Of a stretch of 64,000 bases of DNA, positions 25,116-36,100 are shown piece by piece. The notes below the pieces were generated by a model. That model made no database searches. It saw nothing but the letters and a program-made list of their open reading frames with translations, and was not told the origin of the DNA. The position numbers and the translations under genes are program-made. The DNA comes from Jacaranda mimosifolia (Eukaryota > Streptophyta > Magnoliopsida > Lamiales > Bignoniaceae), in assembly GCA_018894105.1 (NCBI GenBank), contig CM032118.1:32840690-32904689 (forward strand), in the 5' to 3' direction. The stretch's first letter is position 1. The number at the start of each line of letters is the position of its first letter.

Positions 25116-25403
25116 TCTACACTATTAATAAAGTGTCTACTCACTTTTTAATGTGTTTTAAAATGATTTGCCTAAGCCCTCATTTATTTGATATAATAAC
25201 TATCATTTATAATTCAACTATTTTGTACATACAATTACCATTTCATCATAACTTTTTAATTATTAGTTATATAAAAATTTTAAAATATATATTAAAATTA
25301 TTAAGACAAATTTACATCATATAAAAATAAGTAAATGTTATTATTAAAAAATTAAAATATTATAGAAATTTTAGCGTATGCATCGAATGTGTCAAATTGC
25401 TAG
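25116..25403 (+). mobile_element. Small non-autonomous Helitron-like element, copy 1 (288 bp)
   Basis: It begins TCTACACTATTAATAAAG directly after an A and ends CTAG directly before a T, the Helitron A^T insertion preference. A weak hairpin (GCGTATGCATCGAATGTGTC) lies just before the end. A related copy of 290 bp sits at 45578-45867 on the other strand, sharing both ends and length. The interior is AT-rich without coding. Confidence 0.62.
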
Positions 25404-26179
25404 TACTATATATAAAGTGGGAAGGGCTTATTAGTGTGTCATTTTATAAGTTGACAAAATTGACTCCACTTTAAAAGATAATGACAAGGTGATTTTTTTT
25501 TATATTTTTTTCTCCTACTATTTGCCTTTTTTTTTTCTTCTATTAGTTTATGAGTTAATTAGAAAAAAATTCCTAATCCTACTTTCAATTTAGTGATCAG
25601 TCCCCATTTGAATTATTTCACACAAAACTCCCAACTTTTTCACAAAAGTTAGGAATTACTCCCCATATCTTTCAGAAAGACCAGTATACCCTTGCAGCTG
25701 GAAAAAACAACAAAAAAACCTCGAAAATGCGTTCTCTCTTAAGAAGAACGCTTCTTATTTTCTTTATTGTCTTGAATCCAACCTTTCTAAGCGCCAAAAG
25801 AAAAGGGCGCGAAACCGTTCCTCTACCACTGTCGCGAGAAGAAGAAGAAGTGGGAAAAAAAAAACAACAACAACAAAATTTCTGCCATTTTACTGCGACA
25901 ATGGAATGAAAAACAGCTGCAAAGAGAAGCGAAGTAAAAAAACAAGTGACTGAAAGGAACAAAGGTATGTTTTCTGCATTTGAAACTTCAAATGTCCGTG
26001 ATTTTTCAGTGTTTCACTCATTTCTTGTCTATTTTCTCATGTTTAGGGTTTTTATTCATTTTTTAGTCGTTAAATAGTTGGACCCATTTGATATATGGTT
26101 TCTATTGTGAGATTGGAAGTTCTGATTTGTACTTGAAGGTCATGAAAGTTGCACTTCACCTTTAAGGGATTTATACTTC

Positions 26180-27960
26180 TTTTTAAACAAAAAGTGTACG
26201 GAAAAATTATATTTTAAAACTATCTGAATGTGGTGGTGTGTTATCTGTAGTACAGAACATGAAAGCATGCAGTATACATTAGCAAAAGTGTAGTATATAA
26301 TGTGGGTAGCTTCAGTACAATTTGGAAGCAAATGTAGTATAAAACAATCAAATTGGTAGTATACTTTAGATATAAGTGTGGAATATAATCTGAGTAGGCG
26401 CAGTACATTTTAGTAGCAAAGCAGTATAAAACATTCAAACGAGCAGTGTACTTTAGGCATAGGTGTTATATATGATCTGTTGCAGCAGTACATTTTAGAA
26501 ACAAATGTATGTAATATAAAGTATTCAAACTTGCAGTATACATTAGGCAAAAGATAGTATATAATGTGAATAAACGCATTACCTTTAAAAAGCATCTGGA
26601 GTACACTTTAGCCAAAAGTGCTGTATAAAACATCTATTGGTGCAGTACACTTTAGGCATAAGTATAGTATAAAGCAAACTGCCAGTACGGTTTAGGCAAA
26701 AATGTAGGTGCAGGGCATTTCAGACACAAATGCAGTATACAATCTGTTTTGTAGAAATACATTTTAGAAACAAATTTATGTGGTATAAAGCATTCAAGAT
26801 TGCAGTATACATTAGGCAAAAGGTAGAATTTAATATGTGCTATATTTTAGAAGCATTTGGAGTACACTTTAGGCAAAAGTGTAGTATAAAATCTCCATTG
26901 GAGCAAAGTAGTATAAAACATGCAAACTGGCAGTACACTTTAGGCATAAGGGCAGTATGAAGCATTCAAACATGCAGTACATTTTAAAAGCATCTGGAGT
27001 ACACTTCAGACAAAGGTGTAGTATAAAATCTCTGTTGAAGCAAATTAGTACAAAACATGAAAACGTGCAGTACACTTTAGACATAAGTGTAGTATGAAGC
27101 ATTCAAACCTGCAGTACATTTCAAGGGCATCTGGAGTACACTTTGGACAAAGGTGTAGTATAAAATCTCTGTAGGTGCAGTACATTTTAGGAACAAATGC
27201 AGTATAAAGCATTCAAGATTGCAGTATACATTAGGCAAAAGGTAGAATATAATCTGTGCTATATTTTAGAAGCATTTGGAGTACACTTTAGGCAAAAGTG
27301 TAGAATAAAATCTCCATTGGAGCAAAGTAGTATAAAACGTGCAAACTGGCAGTACACTTTATGCATAAGTGCAGTATGAAGCATTCAAACATTCAGTACA
27401 TTTTAATAGCATATGGAGTACACTTTGGACAAAGGTGTAGTATAAAATCTCTGTTGAAGCAAAGTAGTACAAAACATGAAAACGTGCAGTACACTTTAGG
27501 CATAAGTTTAGTATGAAGCATTCAAACATGCAGTACATTTTAAGAGCATCCGGAGTACACTTTGGACAAAGGTGTAGTATAAAATCTCTGTAGGTGCAAT
27601 ACATTTTAGGAACAAATGCAGTATAAAGCATTCAATCTGACAGTACACTTCAGGCATAAGGGTAGTATGTAATCTATGTTGCTGCAATATATAATAGCAG
27701 CATTTTAGTACATAAACATTCAGCCTGCATTATACATTAACTGAAAATGTAATATATAATCTTCGCATATGCAGCACATTTTAGAAGAAACTGAAGTATA
27801 AAACCTTTATTACTGCAGTATACATTAAATGGAACTTTAGTATATAATCTGTATAGAATAACTGAAAGTGTAGTATATATTATGTGTTTCTATAGTACAT
27901 TTTTGAAGATATTTTAGTAGAAAATATTCATGCTTTTAGTACACACTATCTAAAAGGGTT
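26180..27960. repeat. AGTAC/AGTATA-punctuated repeat field with 419-bp higher-order unit (26740-27650)
   Basis: This fills the long first intron of the Ulp1-like gene (donor AAAG|GTATGT near 25965, acceptor TTGCAG at 28004). Words such as GCAGTACATTTTAG and GTAGTATAAAATCT recur about every 30 bp. On top of this, the landmark CATTCA (in ATAAAGCATTCAAGATTGCA) recurs at 26791, 27210 and 27629, exactly 419 bp apart each time. That shows duplication of a composite unit about 2.2 times. Confidence 0.88.
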
Positions 27961-28084
27961 ACTTTATTATTTGTTAATATACTATTTTTTTTTTGGCCTT
28001 GCAGCAAAGCCAAGACGTTGTGAGGTCTGTTCTCGTTGCTCCCCCCAATATTTTCATAGTAAATTGGAGCTTGTGAAGTCCAAG

Positions 28085-31000
28085 ATGGGGTCCAAACATT
28101 TTGATGCATTGAAGAAGACCCCTTTCTATATATACATGGATATGCCGAAGTTAAGTTCAAGTTTCATTCGACTTGAAGCTATACTTAGGAGGTTTGACCC
28201 AAAAAAGCTCTCATTTCATTTTGTGGAGGGGGTTGAGGTTCCTTTTTCTGCAGCTGAATTTTCAATGGTTTTAGGGTTGCCACATGTGGGGCAATCTGTT
28301 GACATAACATTGAAGATAAAGTCTTCAACTTTTGAGCGGCTTTTTTCTGGAAAGCTGCAGAATATAACTAGATCTGAAATAGCTAAAAAACTTGAGGAGT
28401 ATGTATATAAGGATAGTGTGGAGGACTTGAATGATTTTTCTAGGTTGTACATAGTTTTTGTTTTTAATTGTATTTTGTTTCCAACATCTAATTACTGGAC
28501 TCCACGATTTCTCCTACCATACTTGGACAATTTGTCCAGAGTTGGTCTGTATGCATGGGGCAAAGCTGCATACAGGTTTCTTGTGCAAGATATGAGGAAC
28601 CATTTAGGAGTAGGTGGAAAAACAAGAAAGAAGTACATTGATGGGTGTACAGTAGGGTTGATGGTAAGTGTTTGCTTCATTTTTCTAATAGCATTGATTA
28701 TATTTATATTGAAGTGATTATAATTTTTAGATTTATGAATGACAGGCATGGGTTTATGAACGCATCCCATCACTAGCTACACTAGTGAGTTTGTTTGAGT
28801 TTCCACGCTTTTACCGGTGGAAGGATAGCAAACTCCCACAAAATGTGGAGCAGGCAGAGAAGAAGTTGAAGCAAGTTACAGCAGATATGGTAATAATTGT
28901 AATAATTCATTATTTGTTGTTTGTATAATAATTTGAATTTGATAATTATTTCCATTGTAATAGGTTGTAGACCTCAACCCTGCTCCAGAGGAGTTAGAAT
29001 TGGCAGATTTGATCAAGAAATCAGAGGCTGCCAGTACTGTCATGAATGAAGTCCATATCTGTGATCATACAATATATGAAGCAATGATTGCAGCGAATGG
29101 AGAAGAAATTAAATCATTGAAAGAAAAAATTGCTTCAATGGAATACATGGTAATGAAGGAGCAGGGTGAGGAGGAGCATCCAACTGAGGAAGAGACTAAT
29201 GCGGTGGAGCTTGAGGAGGAAGTTGGTGAATATGTGCATGAGGGGGTACTTGATTTGGTACATGATGCACAGAAAGAAGGGGATGATTCTGAAGACATGG
29301 TGGATGAAGAAAGTCGAACCAAAAAACGTCATGATCCTTCAGATTCCCCCAGACCATTGAAGACAGCACATTATATACCAATTGAAGGGGCTGAGTTCGA
29401 GGAATATGAGATTGAAGTGGCTAATGTCATGTCTTCGATTGTGATAAATGTGCGCAATCGAGAAGATAGGAAGCGAAAACAAAAATCTCCAGATTTTGTC
29501 ACCCCCCCAGCACCACACCAGCCAAAAGAGCAAGACAAGTGACAAAGACCTACCGTGCTCGTCCTCGTGCACGAAAAAATAAAGAACAAGAGCAGAAGAA
29601 GGTGTTGTACACTACTTAATGTTTTATTTTTTTCCTACTTGCATTTCATTTGTAAACTGTCTGTTTGTAATAAGTATTATGATATCTTATACTTGATAGG
29701 TTGATATTTGCACTTAATGGATGATGTCTTATACTTCATATTATTGATACTTGCACTTATGTGCTCATCTTTTCTACCTCAGCAGTTGACACTTTACACC
29801 TTTTTATGGGCTTGAGTTTTGTACTCCATGTTGGGGTATTTGTACTTCATGTGCTCGTCTATTCTACCTCAGCAGTTGATACTTTGTTTTTATGGGCTTG
29901 AGTTTTGTACTCCATGTTGGTGGTATTTGTACTTCATGTGCCATCTATTCTACCTCAGCAGTTGACACTTTACACCTAATGTGCTTGAGTTTTGTACTCC
30001 ATGTTGGTGGTATTTGTACTTCATGTGATCATCTATTCTACCTCAGCAGTTGACACTTTACACCTAATGTGCTTGAGTTTTGTTCTCCATGTTGGTGGTA
30101 TTTGTACTTCATGTGCTCATCTATTCTACCTCAGCAGTTGACACTTTACACCTAATGTGCTTGAGTTTTGTTCTCCATGTTGGTGGTATTTGTACTTCAT
30201 GTGCTCATCTATTCTACCTCAGCAGTTGACACTTTACACCTATGTGCTTGAGTTTTGTACTCCATGTTGGTGAAGTCTGTACTTTCATGTGTTTATCTTT
30301 TATATTTCAATAGTTAATACTTGGTTCCTATGTGCTGTGTTTGTACCCCAGGTGGCACATGAACCAACCCAGGTGGCAAATGAACCAATCGAGGTGGCAC
30401 AAGATTCAATCCAGGTGGCAAAAGAACCAATCCTGGTGGTAGATGAACAAGTCACCCCAAAGACTGAAGTGGCCGATCCCTATAAAGGAAGGACTGATTA
30501 TAGAGGACTTGCTCTTATTCCAGTAGAAGAGCGAGAAGTCATCGACCACTTTGTCGGAAGAGATAATTTGAGGTAACAAAATTTGCTTATTGTTTTTCTA
30601 TTGGATAAACTAGTATCTGAACATACAATTAACAATTGTGTAGGGTAACCGTCTGGGAAGGAGCAAGACATCTTCTGAATGGAAGAGACTTTTGTGAGCT
30701 CTTATTTGGAGGAGAACTTACCGGCGACATAGTGGACTGTTACATGTCGATATTATGTAGCCCATCTTTTAGCAACAACTGTCAGCACAAGGTGTGGTTT
30801 ACGTCCTCAATAGCGCAGGTATATGACAGTTTCCTAACTTAATTTAGTACACGGTGAGAGATGAGTCTAACCATTTGTTTTATATTTCATAGGCTGATAT
30901 ATTAGACCGAATAGATGAACGCAACATGAAGGATATTACGGATGAAGAATTTGTGGAGATGATGCTTAAGCTTAACAGCTTCACCTGTTCAGATTTGGAA

Positions 31001-31474
31001 GAGCTGACGGTAGATGTTTTAAACAACTGTCGCTACATAATCCTACCGATTTGCCGGCGCCAGCACTGGTTCTTAGTTGTCCTTGACACATCCACTCGTT
31101 CTTTTTTATACATGAATTCAATAATGGCCCCCAGATACAAACCGATAGCTGTTGCCATTGTAAGTTTGCTTTCTTTCCCTACGATTTCCCATTGCAAATT
31201 TGTGGAGTCAACAATTGACAAATTTTTTGTAGGCTTCATTTTATTCTCGGTACATTAGGCTTTCACTGGGGAGTCGTGTGGATGAAAAGCTACAGCAGAG
31301 GAAAAGTAGGCAGCAAGTGGGTACAGTGGATTGTGGTGTCTATGTATGCTTTGGGCAGAAGGTTTTGCTAGGGACACCCCCGTGTTCTGGAGGGATGCTG
31401 GAACAATTAATGTTGATAAATATCGTGCGAAAATGGCGCATAGAATATTAACTCATGAAAATGCCAGGATTTGA
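28085..31474 (+). pseudogene. Ulp1-like cysteine protease gene of MULE-2 (DUF1985/PMD-like N-terminus), two frameshifts
   Basis: Exons: 28005-28663 (first ATG 28085), 28746-28889, 28964-about 29604, 30352-30572, 30644-30818, 30893-31159 and 31233-31474. The first half has the plant transposon-linked domain (AAEFSMVLGLPHVG; NYWTPRFLLPYLDNLSRVG; YIDGCTVGLMAWVYERIP). A charged acidic region and four 7-residue repeats of the EPTQVAN type follow. The C-terminal C48 (Ulp1/SENP) fold has the catalytic His in RRQHWFLVVLD and the catalytic Cys in VGTVDCGVYVC. The usual Asp two strands after His reads Asn (FLYMNSIM). Such enzymes remove SUMO-like proteins. Two frame breaks are inferred: at a C7 run (29502-29508), after which the family-like basic stretch PAKRARQVTKTYRARP lies in another frame, and at about 31350, just after the catalytic Cys, where the expected tail (FWRDAGTINVDKYRAKMAH) is also out of frame. 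It is a damaged gene or carries assembly errors at homopolymers. Confidence 0.82.
29765..30300. repeat. 88-bp minisatellite in an intron of the Ulp1-like gene, about six units
   Basis: The landmark CTACCTCAGCAGTTGACACT recurs at 29774, 29864, 29950, 30038, 30126 and 30214 (spacings 90, 86, 88, 88, 88). Units also contain GAGTTTTGTACTCCATGTTG and TTTGTACTTCATGTG, so the GTAC word recurs here too. The last three units are nearly identical, pointing to recent expansion. The array sits in the intron between 29605 and 30351. Confidence 0.92.
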
Positions 31475-31584
31475 AGCACTTATATGTAAATACATGTGTA
31501 ACTTGAAGCATAATTTGTTTATAATATTGTTTTGTAGCTAAGTGTAATTTTCCAGTAACTATTTATAACTTAAATTCAACTGAA

Positions 31585-32440
31585 ACAGGGCTGGGAATTT
31601 GAATACAAACTTGGGGGCAATGAGATACAAACCAGGGAAAATGAAAGTATAAAATGTGTTTCGGGGACGGACACTCAAATTCTATTGAAACAAGGCGGGG
31701 ATCCTGAGTACAATTCATGAAAACTGGAGTACAAATTGAAACAGATGGTGTATAAAATGGGCTTCGTGGATGTACACTTCAAGAGAATTAAAATCGGGCG
31801 GCGGATTTGAGAGCATTTTGGGGGCAATGAGGTACAAACCGGGGAAAATGAAAGTATAAAATGTGTTTTGGGGACGGACACTCAAATTCTATTGAAACAA
31901 GGCGGGGATCCTGAGTACAATTCATGAAATGGGCTTCGTGGATGTACACTTCAAGAGAATTAAAATCGGGTGGCAGATTCGAGAGCATTTTGGGGGCAAT
32001 GAGGTACAAACCAGGGAAAATGAAAGTATAAAATGTGTTTCGGGGACGGACACTCAAATTCTATTGAGACAAGGCGGGGATCCTGAGTACAATTCATGAA
32101 AACTGGAGTACAAATTGAAACAGATGGTGTATAAAATGGGCTTCGTGGATGTACACTTCAAGAGAATTAAAATCGGGCGGCTGATTCGAGAGCATTTTGG
32201 GGGCAATGAGGTACAAACCAGGGAAAATGAAAGTATAAAATGTGTTTCGGGGACGGACACTCAAATTCTATTGAAACAAGGCGGGGATCCTGAGTACAAT
32301 TCATGAAAACTGGAGTACAAATTGAAACAGATGGTGTATAAAATGGGCTTCGTGGATGTACACTTCAAGAGAATTAAAATCGGGCGGCGGATTTGAGAGC
32401 ATTTTGGGGTCAATGAGGTACAAACCAGGGAAAATTAAAG
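31585..32440. repeat. 207-bp tandem array between the convergent MULE-2 genes, about four units
   Basis: TTGGGG(G/T)CAATGAG recurs near 31611, 31819, 31990, 32197 and 32404 (spacings 208, 171, 207, 207). The 171-bp unit lacks about 36 bp around AACTGGAGTACAAATTGAAA. Units are almost identical over their shared length, so the array is young. The motifs GAGTACAATTCATG, AAAGTATAAAATGTG and GATGTACACTTC recur in every full unit. Confidence 0.93.
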
Positions 32441-32837
32441 TACAATCTGCAACAAATAAAGTATAAAATTTGTTTTGTTCAAGTACACTTATTGTAAATG
32501 AATAATTATTCTCCACTAATTGTAATGATGGGCAAGTACAATAATTTGAGAGCATCGGATTTGGTGTTGTACGGATTTGCTATGTTTCATAGGGTGGATA
32601 TGTTCGACAAATTCTCATTTGTTTACATCCATGAAAGCATAGGTATTCTTTCATTACCGCGATTGATAACATTCATCCGTTGAACACTACTGAATAACAA
32701 CTGAAAATTCTTAATATTATTTTATTCATATTATAAAATATTTTGGTGATTAACTACCAAGAATTCAAAATCAAATCTTTGAACAAATTTCATTGCCCAA
32801 GAATATTAGTAAAATTTTGAAGATATTAAGTACAAAG

Positions 32838-33160
32838 TTGCCCAAGAGAGGTGCAAATGGGGCCAAATCAGGTACAATTATCCAGTTTTGAGGTACAAAT
32901 GTTGGCTATTTTACTAAACAACATGCTAGGCTGCTATGTTCACGATAAATCACCCGCTTCATTGCCCAAGCGAGGTGCAAATAGGGCCAAATCAGGTACA
33001 ATTATCCAGTTTTGAGGTACAAATGTTGGCTACTTTACTAAACAACATGCTAGGCTGCTATGTTCACGATAAATCACCCGCTTCATTGCCCAAGCGAGGT
33101 GCAAATGGGACCAAATCAGGTACAATTATCCAGTTTTGAGGTACAAATGTTGGCTACTTT
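32838..33160. repeat. 124-bp tandem repeat ending in the MURA stop codon, about 2.5 units
   Basis: TTGCCCAAG(A/C)GAGGTGCAAAT recurs at 32838, 32962 and 33086, exactly 124 bp apart. The last unit runs through CAAATGTTGGCTACTTTACT, which contains the MURA stop codon (CTA on plus, 33154-33156). The array is therefore an expansion of the MURA 3' end. Confidence 0.9.
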
Positions 33161-36100
33161 ACTGATTCTTTGCAAGTTCGACGATTATGCCCTGTTCTAC
33201 CACACCTCTTACACTTAATGGCACGCTTCTCAATCTGTGATGGAATCCTCTGTGTCCTTCTCCGCCCAGGCTGAGATCGACAATCAGGTGCATGAATGAC
33301 ATCGTCATCATCTACATGGAACATATGCATATCAAACGTAGGAATAGGATTTATAACTGCTTGGTATGCTTGTTGATACATCTCAACTCGGTAGTATTGA
33401 TCTGTGAAGTCATACGGTGAAAGTGACTTTGACTCGATAGAAGCACAAGCATGTATGCATGGTATCTTATCAATTTGCCATGCTCCGCAAGAACAAACTC
33501 TGTTATGTAAATCTATAGCATACGATTTGTCTTGCTCAATCACCTCAAAGCTCCAACCGCTAGACATGACAACTTTTAAGTTGCGAGAGCGCATATGATT
33601 GATTGCCAACTTTTTCTCTTGCTTGGGACATAATTGACCAACCATCTTATGAGATTCTTCTCTCCTACCATGCATCATAACCATTATTTGCATGCGTATG
33701 TGATCAACCATGGCTGCAACTGGCATAAATCGGGCTGGTTTAACCCAATTATTCCAACATTCTGCTTGATTATTGTTTATTACCCCCCATCGATCTCCAC
33801 TGAATAAGGAGTTTGCCCAACAGGTTGGGTCAGACTGCATAATAAAGTCTCTGGCAAGCGGCATTGACTCCAAGATGCTGTCTATATGTCGGGTATACTC
33901 CTGCCTTGTAGGCGCATATGCAGCTTTCATAAAAACAGAACACCAATGTTTCTTGTTATGTAGAGGGTACTTCCTTAATACCTGAATTCAAAATAATAGA
34001 ACAATAATGGGCTTAATGTTATGAAGTAGAGCTTATTTCACATAATTATCTCACAAACAGAGATAGAGCACACTTACTTGTTTCTTGAAGTTATCCACTA
34101 AGTGTCTCAAGCAATATGCATGATGGCTACCGGGAAATATCATGGGAAGGGCCTTAAGAAGACCAGGATGTCGATCGGAGAAGAAAGTAAACCTTGATAA
34201 GCCAGGCAAATATTCAGAATCTAAGACACTTCTCAGCTTTAAGCAGAACCACTCCCAATTCATATCATTTTCAGAGTCAACAACTGCATATGCTAACGTG
34301 AATAAGTCATCATTGGCGTCCTTACTGACTGCGCTGAGTAAGACTCCTTTGAATTTATTTTTAATATGGGTGCCGTCCAAGAATATCAATGGCCTACATC
34401 CCCTAAGAAAACCAAGAAGGCAGGCACTAAAACAAATAAATAGCCGACGAAATTTTCGACTGATTGGGTCAATCTCACAGTCTGCAATACTTCCAGGGTT
34501 TGTTCTATTCACAGCATCACAGTACCACCTCAACTTATCATAAGATCCCTTCTCAGCTCCATGGATGTCATGCATAGCTAATTCCTTACCCATCCATGCT
34601 TTATGGTACCTAAGTTCCACACCATATTCTCTGTGGATATCTTTCAATATGGTGCAGGGCCGATAACATGGCTCTGATCTCAATTTATTCTTCACTACAT
34701 TAGCAACCCAAGCGGAATCGGCTTTAGGATGTCCCCTTGTCCGAAGATTAGCCTCACCACATGTGTGCTCTAGATTACATTTTTGAATGCCAAATAATTT
34801 ATCAGCTTCATGCCTTGATGCATAGATTCTCCATTTGCAATTTTCATCACTGCAAACGGCTATGATTTTTTTGCTGTCATTTTTCTTGTATTTAAATGAC
34901 CGCAAAGTAGACACTGCATAATTCTTAAGCATAATTCTGAACTCGTGAGCATCATTGAATGTTTGACCCTCCCCATATATGCAATTCCTCCATGCATCAA
35001 TTGAGTTGCTAATTAAAGCCAATTCATTGTGCGATGCACTGGTCGAACCAATTTCCTCCTCCACTACATCCCTTGAGGATGGCAAATGAAGTATAATTTT
35101 AGGCACAATAAAGTACAATTCATTAGTAGAACACTGAAAATTAAATTACAGATTCAGAAAATTGAAGTACAAGTTAAAAAAACGTGACGTACAATTTGTG
35201 AACACATGAAGCACACAACATTGACAAAAAGAGTACAGATATACGCAAATTGATTTGCAAAATGAAGGAACAGAAATAAAAGAAATGAAGTACAATTTCG
35301 GAACACCTGAAGTGTATAAGCGCAATGAAAAGAGTATAAGAATTAAGCGGATTTATGTTCGAACTGAAATATAAGTTCAGAAATTGGAAGTATAGTTTTT
35401 CATAAGGTTAAGTACAGTTGTGAAAAAGCTGAAGTATAAAAATTCGGCTCTCGCAGTATAGATTTTGGATAACACAACAGTTCACGCTTCAGAATTAAAT
35501 AATTGAATCGAATAATTAAAGTACAATTTCACATAAAATAAAGTACCAATTCAGGCAATTGAAGTATAGAGCTTCAATGAATGCAGCACAAATATAGATT
35601 ATATGAATATAAAATGAGGTTTGATTTGATGAAAAAAGGAAGTACAATATTAGACAAAGTGATGAACAATTTCGGAACACTTGAAGTGTATAAGCGCAAT
35701 ATTAAAGTACAATTTCACACAAAATGAAGTACCAATTCAGGAAATTGAAGTATAGAACTTCAATGAATGCAACACAAATATAGATTAAATGAATATAAAA
35801 TGAGGTATGATTCGATGAAAAAGGAAGTACAATATTAGACAAAATGAGGAACAATTTCGGAACACCTGAAGTGTATAAGCCCAATAAAAATAATATAAAG
35901 ATTTAAGTGAAATTATTTAACAACTGAAATATAAGTTTAGATATTCGAAGTATAATTTTGGACAATGTGAGGTACAGTTTTGGAGCAACTGAAGTATAGA
36001 TGCTCAGCTTTCGCAGTATAAATTTTAGATAGTACGTTATTACACGCTTCAAAATTAAATAATAGGTTCAGATAATTAAAGTACAAAGTATAGTTTTTCA

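Noticed and set aside
25727..25909. Small ORF with an apparent signal peptide near the MULE-2 left end
   Set aside because: It lies in the leader exon of the Ulp1-like gene, is low-complexity after residue 25, and is followed by a splice donor. It is best seen as 5' UTR.
26180..27960. Regularly spaced short repeats resembling a CRISPR array
   Set aside because: The genome is a eukaryotic plant, repeat words are degenerate, there are no unique constant-length spacers, and the block lies in an intron of a transposon gene.
29065..29589. Several antisense ORFs over the Ulp1-like acidic exon
   Set aside because: They are shadows of the GAA/GAG-rich sense exon, which has the family match and splice sites.
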